NCBI GenBank assembly: GCA_021776565.1
Contig: JAJFFQ010000070.1
Span: forward strand, 1-64,000
Length of the DNA stretch: 64,000 bases
From: Robiginitomaculum sp.
GTDB lineage: Bacteria > Pseudomonadota > Alphaproteobacteria > Caulobacterales > Maricaulaceae
Reading direction: 5' to 3'
The stretch's first letter is position 1, and every line of letters begins with the position of its first letter. Position numbers and translations under genes: made by a program. The notes under the pieces are model-generated. The model did not search any database, had not been told where the DNA came from, and saw only the letters and a list, made by a program, of their open reading frames with translations. Shown here piece by piece: positions 8,283-18,448 of the stretch.

Positions 8283-10259
8283 TTATGCCCTACCAATCAT
8301 TTGTTTTGTAGCCGCCATAACGGCATCGGCGGTAATGCCAAAATGCTGGTATAAAGCCGGGGCCGGGGCCGAAGCACCAAAACCCTCCATACCAATAAAG
8401 ACGCCATTTTCGCCCAGCCAGCAATCCCAACCTTGCGATATTGCCGCCTCAATACCAATGCGGGGCGCACTGCCCAGCACCTCCGTTTGATAGACTTTGC
8501 TTTGGCGTTCAAACAACTCGAAACACGGCATGGACACCACTGCCGCACGCACACCTTCCAGGGCTAATACATCCGCAGCAGCCATAGCGATCTCTACTTC
8601 TGAGCCAGTCGCCAGCAAGGTTATATCACGCGCCCCCTCTGGCTCGCGCAACACATAAGCACCCTTGGCACAAAGGTTCTCGTCAGTGTGTTCACGGCGC
8701 ACCGGGGTTAGTCCCTGACGCGTCAGGCTGATGATTGAGGGCGTCTTATGAGCCTTTAGAGCCAACGCCCAGCACTCTGCCGTTTCCACACCATCCGCGG
8801 GGCGAAAAACATATGTGTTGGGAATGGCGCGCAAACTGGCCAGGGTTTCCACTGGCTGGTGCGTCGGGCCATCTTCACCAAGACCAATGGAATCGTGTGT
8901 CATCACATAAATAACCCGCAACCCCATTAGTGCTGAGAGCCGAATGGCCGGACGCATATAATCTGCAAAAACCAGAAATGTACCGCCATAGGGAACAAAC
9001 CCGCCATGCAGGGCAAAGCCATTCATCGCCGCCGCCATACCAAATTCGCGCACGCCGTATTCAATGTAATTGCCGGACGCATCATCTGGCGTCAGCAGTG
9101 TCATATCAACGGCCAGTGTACCGTTTGAGCCGGTCAGGTCTGCCGATCCCCCGACCATGTTCGGTACCGCTTTGGTCAGACCATCCAGCGTCATTTTAGA
9201 GGTGATCCGGGTGGCATTTTTTTTTGGCTCGTTGATAAAACCTTGCTTGATTGCATCTATCCTTGCGTCAAAATCATTCGGCAAAGCACCGGAAATATCA
9301 TGGGTAAAATGACTGGCCAGCTTGTTCCGACCCAACCGTTCCTGCCAGTCTTTACGGGCAACACCACCGCGCATACCGACCTCGCGCCAGGCATCCATAA
9401 TATCATCCGGGATTTCAAAGGGTGCGTGGGGCCAGCCCAGCGCCTCACGTGCCAGTGCAATTTCCTCATCGCCCAGCGGGGCGCCGTGCGCCCCGGATGT
9501 GCCCTGCTTGTTCGGCGCACCAAAGCCAATCACAGTTTTGCACGCAATCAGGGAGGGCTTGCCGGTTGAGCGTTCTGCAGCAATTGCTGCCTCGATGGCA
9601 TCCGCGTCATGACCATCAACCCGACGTACAGACCAGCCGCAAGCCTCAAAGCGTGCACAGGTATCCTCGCATGTTGAAATTTCAGTAGCACCATCAATGG
9701 TGATGTCATTATCATCCCACAGCACAATCAGTTTGGACAGATTATGCCGGGCCGCAAGGCCAGCCGCCTCGTGGCTGATGCCTTCCATCAGACAACCATC
9801 ACCGGCGATAACATAGGTGGCATGATCCACCAGATCATCACCATAACGGGCGTTTAACATACGCTCGGCAAAGGCCATGCCCACAGCGGTCGCCAGCCCC
9901 TGCCCCAATGGCCCGGTGGTCATTTCAATACCCGGTGCATGGCCATATTCGGGGTGACCAGCGGTTTTTGAACCAAGGGTGCGAAACGCCTTTATGTCAT
10001 CCAGTGACCAGTCTTTGTAACCGGTCAGATAGAGAAGCGAATAAAGCAGCATGGAGCCATGCCCCGCCGAAAGTACAAAGCGGTCACGATCAGCCCAGTC
10101 CGGGTTTTCAGGATCATATTTCAAAAATCTGGCAAACAATATGCTAGCCACATCGGCCATACCCATAGGCATGCCTGGATGGCCGGAATTGGCGCGTTGC
10201 ACCGCATCCATCGAAAGCGCGCGAATAGCATTTGCCATGTCCTTGATTGAGGCAGTCAT
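8283..10259 (-). CDS. tkt: Transketolase
   Basis: 658 residues from the start at 10259, a normal family length; GAGGGG lies 9 bases before it. The thiamine-diphosphate enzyme moves two-carbon units between sugar phosphates. Visible motifs include NSGHPGMPMGMAD near the N-terminus, the GDGCLMEGISHEAAGLA cofactor and metal motif, the AFGAPNKQG-type substrate loop (here GFGAPNKQG), and DSIGLGEDGPTHQPVE in the pyrimidine domain. An in-frame extension to 10376 is unlike the family and is rejected. Followed by rpe. Confidence 0.96.
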   Translation of the reverse strand: MTASIKDMANAIRALSMDAVQRANSGHPGMPMGMADVASILFARFLKYDPENPDWADRDRFVLSAGHGSMLLYSLLYLTGYKDWSLDDIKAFRTLGSKTAGHPEYGHAPGIEMTTGPLGQGLATAVGMAFAERMLNARYGDDLVDHATYVIAGDGCLMEGISHEAAGLAARHNLSKLIVLWDDNDITIDGATEISTCEDTCARFEACGWSVRRVDGHDADAIEAAIAAERSTGKPSLIACKTVIGFGAPNKQGTSGAHGAPLGDEEIALAREALGWPHAPFEIPDDIMDAWREVGMRGGVARKDWQERLGRNKLASHFTHDISGALPNDFDARIDAIKQGFINEPKKNATRITSKMTLDGLTKAVPNMVGGSADLTGSNGTLAVDMTLLTPDDASGNYIEYGVREFGMAAAMNGFALHGGFVPYGGTFLVFADYMRPAIRLSALMGLRVIYVMTHDSIGLGEDGPTHQPVETLASLRAIPNTYVFRPADGVETAECWALALKAHKTPSIISLTRQGLTPVRREHTDENLCAKGAYVLREPEGARDITLLATGSEVEIAMAAADVLALEGVRAAVVSMPCFELFERQSKVYQTEVLGSAPRIGIEAAISQGWDCWLGENGVFIGMEGFGASAPAPALYQHFGITADAVMAATKQMIGRA

Positions 10260-10496
10260 TGTTCCATTCCCCTCTTTTGAAGCAAACTCGCTCAACCCAC
10301 CCATAAACTCGGCAGAACTATCATCTGCCCGCGATCGCCCCAAAAGGCAATCCCAAAACCAATCCACCTGCGGCATGATTTATTAAAAACTGAATACGCC
10401 TCAATAACGGCAGAGTCTTCGATAAAATAATAGCTATACCTCATCCAATTCTCTGCTACACATCGCTCGCTTTAGAATCGCACTGGGACACTTACA

Positions 10497-11327
10497 ATGA
10501 ATACCGATGAACTGCTGAATGCTGAAACCATAACCGCGCTAACGGAACAGGCGATTGATGCCGGGACCAGCGTCATGCTAGCTGGCATCATTTTCATCAT
10601 CGGTCTCATAGTTGCTGGAACCGTCCGCCGGGCTATCCGCTCTACGGCGTTGAAAAGCGAGCGTATTGACGACACGTTGGGTAATTTTTTCGCCTCCATA
10701 ACCTATTACGGCATTATGGCGATTGTGCTGATTGCCGTGCTGGAACGCTTTGGTGTAGAAACGACCAGCTTGGTTGCCGCCCTGGGTGCGGCCACCCTGG
10801 CCATTGGTCTGGCCTTGCAAGGCACCCTGTCCAATCTGGCCGCCGGTGTGATGATTATCCTGTTTAGGCCCTACGCCCTTGGAGATTTTGTTGAAATTGC
10901 CGGACAAGCCGGGTCGGTCAAGGACATCACCTTGTTCACCACCGTTCTGGCCACCGGTGATAACAAAAAAATCATTGTTCCCAACGGCAGTGCCTGGGGC
11001 GATGTTATCACCAATTATTCGGCCAATGGTACACGCCGGGTGGATTTTACGTTCTCGATTGATTACAGCGATGATATTGGCAAAGCCATGGAACTTATCC
11101 AGCAAACCTTACGCGCCGATACTCGGGTTCACAAAAAACCGGATGTGTTCACCGGGGTCAGCGCCCATGGCGGCTCTTCGGTTGATATTGTCACCAAGGT
11201 CTGGTGCGCCAGCGGCAATTATTGGGGCATTTATCATGATGCCATGAAAAATGTGAAAGAAACCTTTGACGCCAACGGCATTTCCATCCCCTACCCGCAC
11301 CAGGTCAATATCACCCGTAAGGGATAG
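10497..11327 (+). CDS. mscS: Small-conductance mechanosensitive channel (MscS family)
   Basis: 276 residues. The protein should be a homo-heptameric inner-membrane channel that releases solutes on hypo-osmotic shock. Three membrane segments are seen (about residues 25-45, 65-85 and 90-120); the last contains the pore helix with the pattern GAATLAIGLALQGTLSNLAAG. The cytoplasmic beta domain follows (GDFVEIAGQAGSVKDI), then a C-terminal alpha/beta domain. This is the short MscS form without added N-terminal domains. It stands alone, divergent from tkt. Confidence 0.93.
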   Translation: MNTDELLNAETITALTEQAIDAGTSVMLAGIIFIIGLIVAGTVRRAIRSTALKSERIDDTLGNFFASITYYGIMAIVLIAVLERFGVETTSLVAALGAATLAIGLALQGTLSNLAAGVMIILFRPYALGDFVEIAGQAGSVKDITLFTTVLATGDNKKIIVPNGSAWGDVITNYSANGTRRVDFTFSIDYSDDIGKAMELIQQTLRADTRVHKKPDVFTGVSAHGGSSVDIVTKVWCASGNYWGIYHDAMKNVKETFDANGISIPYPHQVNITRKG

Positions 11328-11420
11328 GGCAAAAGCGTATTTTCTCCCTCTAGCCGCTGGGAGAGGGAGTACAAATTACAGATACGGCTTTCAAATAGTT
11401 TGTACTTTGAACCCAAAGCT

Positions 11421-13184
11421 TTACATCCGGTCAGGCGTGTCCAAACCCAACAGGCCAAGCCCGGTTTCCAGTTGGCGCAGGGTCAGTTCTGCCAGTGCAA
11501 GCCGTGAGGAGCGCCGGGCCTCGTCCTTTTCAGGCAAAATGGGACAGGCGGCATAGAAGCGCGAGAAATTTTGCGCCAGCTCGAATACATGCTCGCACAA
11601 AATGTGTGGTGCGCGTTTTTCCCAGGCATTGTTAAGTGCCATATCAAAGCCATCAAGGGCCAGAACAAGCATCTTTTCCTCGCCCTTTTGCGGAATGATC
11701 GCGCCGTTTTGTAAACCTTGATCCTGGGCCTTGCGCAATATGGATTTGATACGCACCGCCGCATACAGAAGGTATGGCCCGGTTTTGCCTTCAAAGGCGG
11801 TAAAACGATCCATATCAAAAACATAATTGGTCAGGCGTTGATTGCGCAGATCGGCAAACTTGATTGCCGCCAGCCCTATTTTGCGGGCAATATCAGCAAG
11901 GGTCTTTTCGTCCAGTCCCTCACCAATTCCGGCTTCATCCATACGGTTTCGCGCGGCCTTGTTAGCCATAGACAGCAGATCAGAAAGGCGCATCACCCCG
12001 CCTTCCCGGGTTTTGAACGGCTTGCCATCCTTGCCATTCACCGTGCCAAATCCGATATGCTCCAGCATATCCTCACCCATCAATCCGGCCTTGTCTGCGG
12101 CACGAAACACCTGCTCGAAATGCTGGCCCTGACGCTGATCGACCACATAAAGCGTAAGGTCGGGATTGATGTTGGTCTTGCGATCCAGAATGGTCGCCAG
12201 ATCTGTTGTGCCATAAAGTGCCGAACCTTCAGAAGAAAGCAGGATGAGCGGTGGTTGCTTTTTTTTGTCATCCTTGCGAGCGACCGAAATGATAAGCGCG
12301 CCTTCGCTGTCCTGGGTCACGCCGCGTGCCTTGAAATCCTCGATCATGGCCGGGATCAGGTCATTCACATCAGACTCGCCCTTCCACAGATCAAAATGCA
12401 CCCCCAGCGCATCAAAATCCGCCTCAAGGCCTGCCCTGGAAACAGCAATGAAATGCCGCAACAAAGCCCGATACCCAGGCTGCCCGGCTTGCAGCGCCTT
12501 GGTGGCCCTGCGTGAGCGATACATACGCATTTCATTAGCTTTGGCCTTGGCTGCCGCCTGCGGATATAATCGTGAAAGATCATTCAAGGATACCGGCGGC
12601 ACCTCGGGCCAATGGCCGGTATAGTCCTTGTCAAAATATGGAAGGTCAGGTTTTTCGTCCAGTAATTCGGTAATCAGATGGCCCATTTGCAGCCCCCAAT
12701 CACCCAAATGGATGTCACTGACTACATCATGGCCAGCAAAACGCGCCATGCGTTGCAGCGCATCCCCAATAACCGAGGAGCGCAAATGACCAACGTGCAT
12801 GGGCTTGGCTACATTTGGCCCGCCAAAATCAACAATGATTTTTTTCGGCGTATCGGTTTTTGTTGCCCCGCAACGGGTGTCACTGACCAGGGCATTGGCT
12901 TGCGCTTCATAAGCGGTATCAGAGGGCACAATGTTCAAAAACCCCGGCCCGGCAATACTGGTTTGGGCAATTAGCGGATCGCCCTTTATCGCTTCGGCTA
13001 TTTCTTTTGCAATATCGCGGGGAGATTGTTTGGCAAGCTTGGCAGCACCAAGCGCCCCATTACATTGAAAAGGCGCCAAATCTGGTCGGTCAGAAACCTG
13101 CACTTGCCCCAAAGATGCTGGCAAGCCTTTGTCGGCAAATTTGCCACCCAGAAGAATACTGAGTTGTTGGACAAGCGCGGTCAT
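11421..13184 (-). CDS. argS: Arginyl-tRNA synthetase
   Basis: 587 residues. Class I synthetase that charges tRNA-Arg. The Arg-S N-terminal additional domain occupies about residues 1-90, the HIGH-type motif is HVGH (130-133) inside GGPNVAKPMHVGHLRSS, and the DALR anticodon-binding domain forms the C-terminus. As in most ArgRS there is no clear KMSKS. The gene is followed at 11327 by the end of mscS on the other strand (convergent) and preceded 11 bp upstream by a lipoprotein gene in the same direction. Confidence 0.96.
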   Translation of the reverse strand: MTALVQQLSILLGGKFADKGLPASLGQVQVSDRPDLAPFQCNGALGAAKLAKQSPRDIAKEIAEAIKGDPLIAQTSIAGPGFLNIVPSDTAYEAQANALVSDTRCGATKTDTPKKIIVDFGGPNVAKPMHVGHLRSSVIGDALQRMARFAGHDVVSDIHLGDWGLQMGHLITELLDEKPDLPYFDKDYTGHWPEVPPVSLNDLSRLYPQAAAKAKANEMRMYRSRRATKALQAGQPGYRALLRHFIAVSRAGLEADFDALGVHFDLWKGESDVNDLIPAMIEDFKARGVTQDSEGALIISVARKDDKKKQPPLILLSSEGSALYGTTDLATILDRKTNINPDLTLYVVDQRQGQHFEQVFRAADKAGLMGEDMLEHIGFGTVNGKDGKPFKTREGGVMRLSDLLSMANKAARNRMDEAGIGEGLDEKTLADIARKIGLAAIKFADLRNQRLTNYVFDMDRFTAFEGKTGPYLLYAAVRIKSILRKAQDQGLQNGAIIPQKGEEKMLVLALDGFDMALNNAWEKRAPHILCEHVFELAQNFSRFYAACPILPEKDEARRSSRLALAELTLRQLETGLGLLGLDTPDRM

Positions 13185-13195
13185 CGCCTTTGCCC

Positions 13196-13750
13196 TTAAT
13201 TGATGCGAAAGCGTTTGCCAGAGCGGGCAAATGCCAGCTCTGCCGGTGTCAACTCAAAGCCAACAATAATTTCAAAATTGGTGCCTGATGTATTGTCCTT
13301 GGCCCGGGGAATGGTAATTTTTCCAAATTTTTCCGTGCGCTGCACAATTTGTTCGCCGCGCTTGAAACGAACTGTGGTTGTAAACACCTGCTTGTCGATA
13401 ACTGCCATGTCTTTACGAACTACGGAAATAAAATACTGATATTCTTTGGTATCTCCCTCGGCTGCAGGGCCACGCCCGAAAGCCATGTCAATTTTCAAAT
13501 CCGCAGTTAAAGGCCGGTCACCAAAATACTTGCATAGTGAACGAACACCCAAAAGCTCGCCGGTAAAGCCAACATTCTCATATTTTTCAGAGCCATGTAT
13601 CTCGACCTTGCGGGCGGCATCCCACAACACCAAAGCCGCCGGGCATGGCCCGATATTCTGCTTTTCTTCAAAAACATTACCTACTGTTTTACACCCCGCC
13701 AGAACAAGAGGGAGAACAGCAAGGACAAGAAAATTTCGCGATGGTGACAT
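13196..13750 (-). CDS. Conserved small lipoprotein of unknown function
   Basis: 184 residues. The N-terminus is a lipoprotein signal with lipobox LVLAGC, so Cys19 would be lipidated and the protein anchored in a membrane. The mature part shows no motif that I recognise; it contains alternating beta-like stretches (QYFISVVRKDMAVID, NFEIIVGFELTP) and ends in a basic segment. It precedes argS by 11 bp, a position that suggests cotranscription but does not indicate a function. Confidence 0.8.
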   Translation of the reverse strand: MSPSRNFLVLAVLPLVLAGCKTVGNVFEEKQNIGPCPAALVLWDAARKVEIHGSEKYENVGFTGELLGVRSLCKYFGDRPLTADLKIDMAFGRGPAAEGDTKEYQYFISVVRKDMAVIDKQVFTTTVRFKRGEQIVQRTEKFGKITIPRAKDNTSGTNFEIIVGFELTPAELAFARSGKRFRIN

Positions 13751-13880
13751 AAGGTTTTTTTATCCGATAGAGCAAGACACTGGCCGTTGACCAGCGCGCA
13801 TAGTTTGATAGACCCGCGTTGATGTATCGCCTTGCGCGGCAAACAGCAACGAAAGATGTCTGAAAAATATGTTTGAGACT

Positions 13881-14149
13881 AGGGTCAGGCCTCGTTAATT
13901 TAATGCAATTTTGTTTGTCAGGTCAGTATAAGATGCAAGCAAAGTGGACGAGGGACAGGTTTACCCCTATTTCAAGGACACTTTGCGATGCAGATTGTGC
14001 TGACCTGACAAACCCGAAGGGCAAGGCATATTTTGCACCTGAATACGTCGAAAGGCTTTGAAAATGAACCACATTTCCTGTATCCTTTCTCCTGTTCAGG
14101 CATAAAACCTGCACTTGCAGAATGGATGACATTAATGAGGCCTGACCCT
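13881..14149. mobile_element. Miniature inverted-repeat element (about 270 bp, non-coding)
   Basis: The ends are near-perfect inverted repeats: AGGGTCAGGCCTCGTTAAT (13881-13899) and ATTAATGAGGCCTGACCCT (14131-14149), one mismatch in 19. Inside are a perfect 14-bp inverted repeat (GTTTGTCAGGTCAG at 13912-13925 and its complement at 13998-14011) and a nested 8-bp one (GCAAAGTG with CACTTTGC, about 13936-13986). The nesting would give a long imperfect hairpin. No transposase is encoded. The right repeat holds the first codons of ispH. A MITE-like origin is inferred from structure only. Confidence 0.6.
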
Positions 14150-15115
14150 GGGAAATCGCTCACAATTTTGCTGGCTGCTCCACGCGGATTTTGCGCAGGC
14201 GTGGATCGGGCTATCCAGATCGTAGAGCGGGCCATCGAAAAATTCGGTGTTCCGGTATATGTCCGCCATGAGATCGTCCATAACCGGCATGTGGTCGAGC
14301 ATCTGGAACGCCTGGGTGCTGTGTTTGTTGATGAACTTGATGAATGTCCCGATGATCGTCCGGTGGTATTTTCGGCCCATGGCGTGCCGAAATCCGTCCC
14401 GCAGGAGGCAAGACGGCGAAACCTGATCTATGTGGACGCAACCTGCCCGCTGGTGTCAAAAGTGCATGTGGAGGCCGAGCGCCATTTTGCTGCCGGGCGG
14501 CATGTGTTGCTGATCGGTCATCGGGGGCACCCCGAAGTGGTGGGTACAATGGGGCAATTGCCCAATGAGGCGACAACACTGATCGAAACCTGCAAGGACG
14601 TAGAGCGATTTAACCCCGGTGACCCGGATAATCTGGCCTTTGTGACCCAAACCACCTTGAGCGTTGATGATACCGCCGACACCGTTAAGGCCTTAAAGGC
14701 AAGGTTCCCAGATATTGCCGAACCACACCGCGAAGATATTTGCTATGCGACCACCAACCGGCAGGCGGCGGTCAAAGCCATTGCCCCTGATTGTGAACTG
14801 GTGCTGGTAATTGGTGCGCCCAATTCATCCAATTCCATGCGCCTGGTAGAAGTGGCAAAGCGCGCCGGTGCGGGGCAGGCCCGTCTGATCGAAAGTGCCG
14901 ACGATATTGAGATAAACTGGCTGGATACGGTAAGCACGCTGGGTATATCTGCCGGGGCTTCAGCACCAGAGACATTGGTTTCTGACTTGCTGAGTGCGCT
15001 AAAATTACGCTTCAACATCACCGTAAACAATCTTGTCAGTGCAAAGGAGGACGTGGTGTTCAAGCTACCTTCCATGTTACGTTCAAAAGCAATCAAGGGA
15101 GACAATGTGCAATGA
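14126..15115 (+). CDS. ispH: 4-hydroxy-3-methylbut-2-enyl diphosphate reductase (IspH/LytB)
   Basis: 329 residues. Last enzyme of the MEP pathway, an iron-sulfur reductase making IPP and DMAPP. The three cluster ligands are seen: Cys23 in APRGFCAGV, Cys107 in DATCPLV and Cys206 in ICYATTNRQ; the substrate motif NSSNSMRL is also present. The family usually begins a few residues before [14 protein letters not shown], which points to the ATG at 14126 or 14135. Both are at or inside the right terminal repeat of the element at 13881-14149, so residues MRPDP come from repeat sequence. The stop overlaps the next start (ATGA). Confidence 0.95.
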   Translation: MTLMRPDPGKSLTILLAAPRGFCAGVDRAIQIVERAIEKFGVPVYVRHEIVHNRHVVEHLERLGAVFVDELDECPDDRPVVFSAHGVPKSVPQEARRRNLIYVDATCPLVSKVHVEAERHFAAGRHVLLIGHRGHPEVVGTMGQLPNEATTLIETCKDVERFNPGDPDNLAFVTQTTLSVDDTADTVKALKARFPDIAEPHREDICYATTNRQAAVKAIAPDCELVLVIGAPNSSNSMRLVEVAKRAGAGQARLIESADDIEINWLDTVSTLGISAGASAPETLVSDLLSALKLRFNITVNNLVSAKEDVVFKLPSMLRSKAIKGDNVQ

Positions 15116-15615
15116 TCTCTGATCCAAAATGGTTTATCAAAGTCAGGGAGGCTGTTTATGGCCCCTATACGCCCGAGCGGATGCAGGTCTTTGCTACTGA
15201 AGGACGTTTAAGCGCCCGCTCACAGGTCAGCATGGATGAAGGCGGTGAGTTTTTTGCCGCCAGTGACGATGAAACCCTGGCCGTATATTTTACACATTCC
15301 AACGCCGGGACGACAAATTTTACCGCACCATCCCCTTCGCGCCGCTTCGTTATTTTCGCCAAAGTTACCGATGAATCGCGCAGTGCCTTTGTAGACGTGT
15401 TAAGCGGGTTTGGCGTAGCCATTGAAGCCATGAGCAATGTCTGGCTGCTAACCGCCCCCGCACATGCAGACACATTACGCAACGCCATGTCGCAAGTACT
15501 GGGACACGATGATGTGCTTTTCATTGCCGATGCCAGCAAGGGCAATTCCGCCTGGTTCAACATCGGACAAGATGCCGATGGCCGTATCCGCCAGTTCTGG
15601 CAGGATAGCGAATAA
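15112..15615 (+). CDS. GYF_2-like domain protein of unknown function
   Basis: 167 residues. The N-terminal 55 residues ([27 protein letters not shown] begins this stretch and is given only in part: [14 protein letters not shown]) match the pattern of bacterial GYF_2 domains, thought to be protein-interaction modules. The rest has no recognised motif; it has no signal peptide or membrane segment. Translation is probably coupled to ispH through the ATGA overlap. Function unknown; a link to ispH is suggested only by the coupling. Confidence 0.7.
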   Translation: MISDPKWFIKVREAVYGPYTPERMQVFATEGRLSARSQVSMDEGGEFFAASDDETLAVYFTHSNAGTTNFTAPSPSRRFVIFAKVTDESRSAFVDVLSGFGVAIEAMSNVWLLTAPAHADTLRNAMSQVLGHDDVLFIADASKGNSAWFNIGQDADGRIRQFWQDSE

Positions 15616-15638
15616 AAAACAGGTTGGGAAAATTGTAA

Positions 15639-16166
15639 TTATTTTTGTTTCAGACCCGCCGCATAGCGTTTCCAGTTTTGCACATAATGCGCCGCTGATG
15701 CGCTTAGCATGGCTACTTCGTCCTCGCTTAATGTCCTGACCACTTTTGCTGGCGAACCTATGATGAGTGAATTGTCGGCAAACACCTTGCCTTCAGTAAC
15801 CAAAGCATGGGCACCGACCAGCGAGTTATTGCCAATTTGCGCCCCGTTTAATACCGTAGCACCGATACCGATCAGCGTATTGTTACCAATGGTGCAACCA
15901 TGAAGCATAGCCATATGGCCGATGGTCACATCGGCGCCTATGCTCAAGGGAAAACCCATATCGGTATGCAGAACACTGCCGTCCTGCACATTTGACCGTG
16001 CGCCAATGCTGATAAGTTCATTATCACCGCGTGCCACCACATTGAACCAGACAGAGGCTTCGGTCTTTAGTTCTATTTTGCCGATGAGGCTGGCATTAGG
16101 CGCAACCCAGTATTGCCCTTCTGGCGGCGTTTTAGCGGCCATTCCATCAAGTTCAAAAATTGCCAT
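15639..16166 (-). CDS. Gamma-carbonic anhydrase family protein (left-handed beta-helix)
   Basis: 175 residues. Hexapeptide repeats run through residues about 15-145 (for example [23 protein letters not shown]), forming the left-handed beta-helix of the YrdA/gamma-CA family. The three zinc-ligand histidine positions appear to be present in VLHTD, IGHMA and MLHGC. The family holds true carbonic anhydrases and many proteins of unproven activity, so catalysis is not certain. It lies 3 bp beyond folE in the same direction. Confidence 0.88.
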   Translation of the reverse strand: MAIFELDGMAAKTPPEGQYWVAPNASLIGKIELKTEASVWFNVVARGDNELISIGARSNVQDGSVLHTDMGFPLSIGADVTIGHMAMLHGCTIGNNTLIGIGATVLNGAQIGNNSLVGAHALVTEGKVFADNSLIIGSPAKVVRTLSEDEVAMLSASAAHYVQNWKRYAAGLKQK

Positions 16167-16169
16167 GGG

Positions 16170-16799
16170 TTACTGCTGTGCTCGCTCGGCCAGGCGTAGA
16201 AAACGCTCCCGCAATTCCGCACAATCCTTAAAGGCACCCTCAAAACGCGTGGTCACAGTATCAACACCAGCATGATGCACGCCACGTGTGGACATGCACT
16301 GGTGCTCGGCGGCAATCATGACCGCAACTCCGCGTGGTTTTAGCTGGTCTGTAATGGCTTTGGCGATCTGCGCGGTCAGGTTTTCCTGAGTTTGCAAGCG
16401 TTTTGAATACATTTCAACCACGCGGGCAATTTTGGACAGGCCAACCACCCGATCCACAGGCAGATAGGCCACATGGGCAGAGCCGATAAAGGGGGCCATA
16501 TGATGCTCGCAATGGCTTTGCACCTCAATATTGCGCAACATGACGATGTCATCATAGCCCGAAACTTCCTCGAATGTGCGTGATAAAACTTCTGCCGGAT
16601 CGCCATCATAACCGGCAAACCATTCACCAAAGGCGCGTGTTACACGCTTTGGTGTGTCCAAAAGTCCTTCGCGGGCCGGATCATCCCCGGCCCAGGCCAG
16701 CAAGGTGCGTACCGCTGCCTCGGCTTCACACCGTGATGGCCGGGCTGGTGTATCGTTTACGGCGATCAGTGCCGCACGTTTGGTATTGAAAGCATCCAT
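16170..16799 (-). CDS. folE: GTP cyclohydrolase I
   Basis: 209 residues from the start at 16799. The enzyme opens GTP to dihydroneopterin triphosphate, the first step of folate synthesis. Zinc ligands Cys97 and His100 ([10 protein letters not shown]) and Cys168 ([10 protein letters not shown]) show the same spacing as in the E. coli enzyme. An in-frame upstream extension to 16877 is Pro/Asp-rich, unlike the family, and is not preferred. The gene is divergent from cysS across a 239-bp spacer and followed by the gamma-CA gene. Confidence 0.95.
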   Translation of the reverse strand: MDAFNTKRAALIAVNDTPARPSRCEAEAAVRTLLAWAGDDPAREGLLDTPKRVTRAFGEWFAGYDGDPAEVLSRTFEEVSGYDDIVMLRNIEVQSHCEHHMAPFIGSAHVAYLPVDRVVGLSKIARVVEMYSKRLQTQENLTAQIAKAITDQLKPRGVAVMIAAEHQCMSTRGVHHAGVDTVTTRFEGAFKDCAELRERFLRLAERAQQ

Positions 16800-17038
16800 G
16801 AGAAACCCCGTATGGTTCGGGGGAGGAGGTCGAGCCGGATCATCCGGTCTTAACGCCCACCCGTTGAGTGATGTCATATGACAATAACAAGTTAGGGAAT
16901 GAAACGAACACCTGCAACCCTAAAGCGTTCAGGGTTTCGTGATCGCGCATAATAATTACCCTGTTCTGCCCCATTGCACATTTGGCGCAAATGCGTATTG
17001 AGTGCGCCATATTCAAGATAATCGAGAAATCCCGAACC

Positions 17039-18427
17039 ATGGCCTTGCAACTTTACGATACATACAGCCGCCAAAAACGCGACTTCCATCCCGCCGATGA
17101 TAAGCGCGTGACCATGTATCTGTGTGGCCCTACCGTGTATTCCTATGCCCATATCGGCAATGCCCGCCCGGCTGTGGTATTTGATGTGCTCTATCGGTTA
17201 TTGCGCCAGACTTACGGTACCGAGCATGTGGCTTATGCACGCAATATCACCGATGTAGACGACAAAATAAATGCTGCCGCCAAAGAGGGTGGCGTTTCCA
17301 TCGGGGTTATCACCGATAAATTCACTAAAATTTACCGTGAAGACACGGCGGCACTGAATGTGCTTAAACCGGATTTTGAGCCAATGGCAACCGGCCATAT
17401 GGGGCATATGATTGCTCTGGTGGAGCGCCTTATCGAGGCCGGTCATGCCTATGAGGCAGAGGGCCATGTCCTGTTTGATGTCACCAGCTTTGATGGCTAT
17501 GGCCAACTGTCAAACCGCAAACTGAAAGACATGATCGCCGGTGCGCGTGTAGAAGTGGCCTCATACAAACATAACCCGGCAGATTTTGTGCTGTGGAAAC
17601 CAGCCGATGAGAATGATCCAGGCTGGAAAAGCCCCTGGGGTCGTGGTCGGCCCGGCTGGCATCTGGAATGTTCTGCCATGATCGAGGCCGTGCTTGGCAC
17701 CCGTATTGATATTCATGCGGGCGGGCAAGACCTGATCTTCCCGCACCATGAAAATGAACGTGCCCAGTCCATGTGCTCCCATGATGGCAAACGCCTGGCC
17801 AATTACTGGCTGCATAATGGTTTTCTTGACCTGGTTGGCGGAAAAATGTCCAAAAGTCTGGGTAATGTGAAACTGATCCATGATCTTATCAAGGAATGGC
17901 CCGGCGAAGTGCTGCGCTTCGCCCTGCTTAGTGCCCATTATCGTGCGCCGCTGGACTGGAGCACTGCATTGCTCGAGCAATCCAAAACCACACTGGATCG
18001 CTATTATGGCACCTTGCGTCGCCTGAGCGACGTGACGGCTGCCGATGTGCCTGTTCCGGAGAGTTTTTTGTCGGCGCTGCATGATGATCTGAATACACCA
18101 AAAGCGTTTGCCAAACTGTCCACCCTGGCGACCCAGGCCAATAAGGCCGACAAGACGGACGAGAAAGCAACGCTGAAAGGCGAGATGCTGGCTATTGGTG
18201 CATTGTTAGGCCTGTTTGAGGAAGACCCGGAGACCTGGTTCAAGAGCAATAAAGGCCTTGGCGACAAAGACCTTGATGCGGCCGCCATTGATGCGCTGGT
18301 TGCCGCCCGGGTGCAGGCACGGGCCGACAAGGACTGGGGCGAGGCCGATCGTATCCGCGATGTGTTGAGCGAAATGAATATCGTCATCGAAGACAAGAAT
18401 GAGGGCAGCATCTGGCGACGCAGCTAG
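17039..18427 (+). CDS. cysS: Cysteinyl-tRNA synthetase
   Basis: 462 residues from the start at 17039. Class I synthetase; the motifs HIGN (38-41) and KMSKS (269-273) frame the Rossmann domain, and Cys29 in MYLCGPTVY is the first zinc ligand, with GWHLECSAM and the HHENE region completing the site. The DALR-type C-terminal domain is present. An in-frame extension of 19 residues upstream is unlike the family. The NifU-like gene follows after 21 bp. Confidence 0.96.
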   Translation: MALQLYDTYSRQKRDFHPADDKRVTMYLCGPTVYSYAHIGNARPAVVFDVLYRLLRQTYGTEHVAYARNITDVDDKINAAAKEGGVSIGVITDKFTKIYREDTAALNVLKPDFEPMATGHMGHMIALVERLIEAGHAYEAEGHVLFDVTSFDGYGQLSNRKLKDMIAGARVEVASYKHNPADFVLWKPADENDPGWKSPWGRGRPGWHLECSAMIEAVLGTRIDIHAGGQDLIFPHHENERAQSMCSHDGKRLANYWLHNGFLDLVGGKMSKSLGNVKLIHDLIKEWPGEVLRFALLSAHYRAPLDWSTALLEQSKTTLDRYYGTLRRLSDVTAADVPVPESFLSALHDDLNTPKAFAKLSTLATQANKADKTDEKATLKGEMLAIGALLGLFEEDPETWFKSNKGLGDKDLDAAAIDALVAARVQARADKDWGEADRIRDVLSEMNIVIEDKNEGSIWRRS

Positions 18428-18448
18428 GCAGGGCTTATATCCTCATTC

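Noticed and set aside
10260-10376. N-terminal extension of transketolase
   Set aside because: It is unlike the family N-terminus, and a good ribosome-binding site supports the start at 10259.
10378-10496. tkt-mscS divergent spacer examined for LexA boxes or riboswitches
   Set aside because: No GTTC-N7-GTTC site or convincing structured leader was found.
11328-11420. Inverted repeats (GTACAAA with TTTGTAC, CTCCCTC with GAGGGAG) between mscS and argS
   Set aside because: They may help end convergent messages, but there is no clear T-run and they resemble the dispersed G/C palindromes seen at 6718-7042, so no terminator is called.
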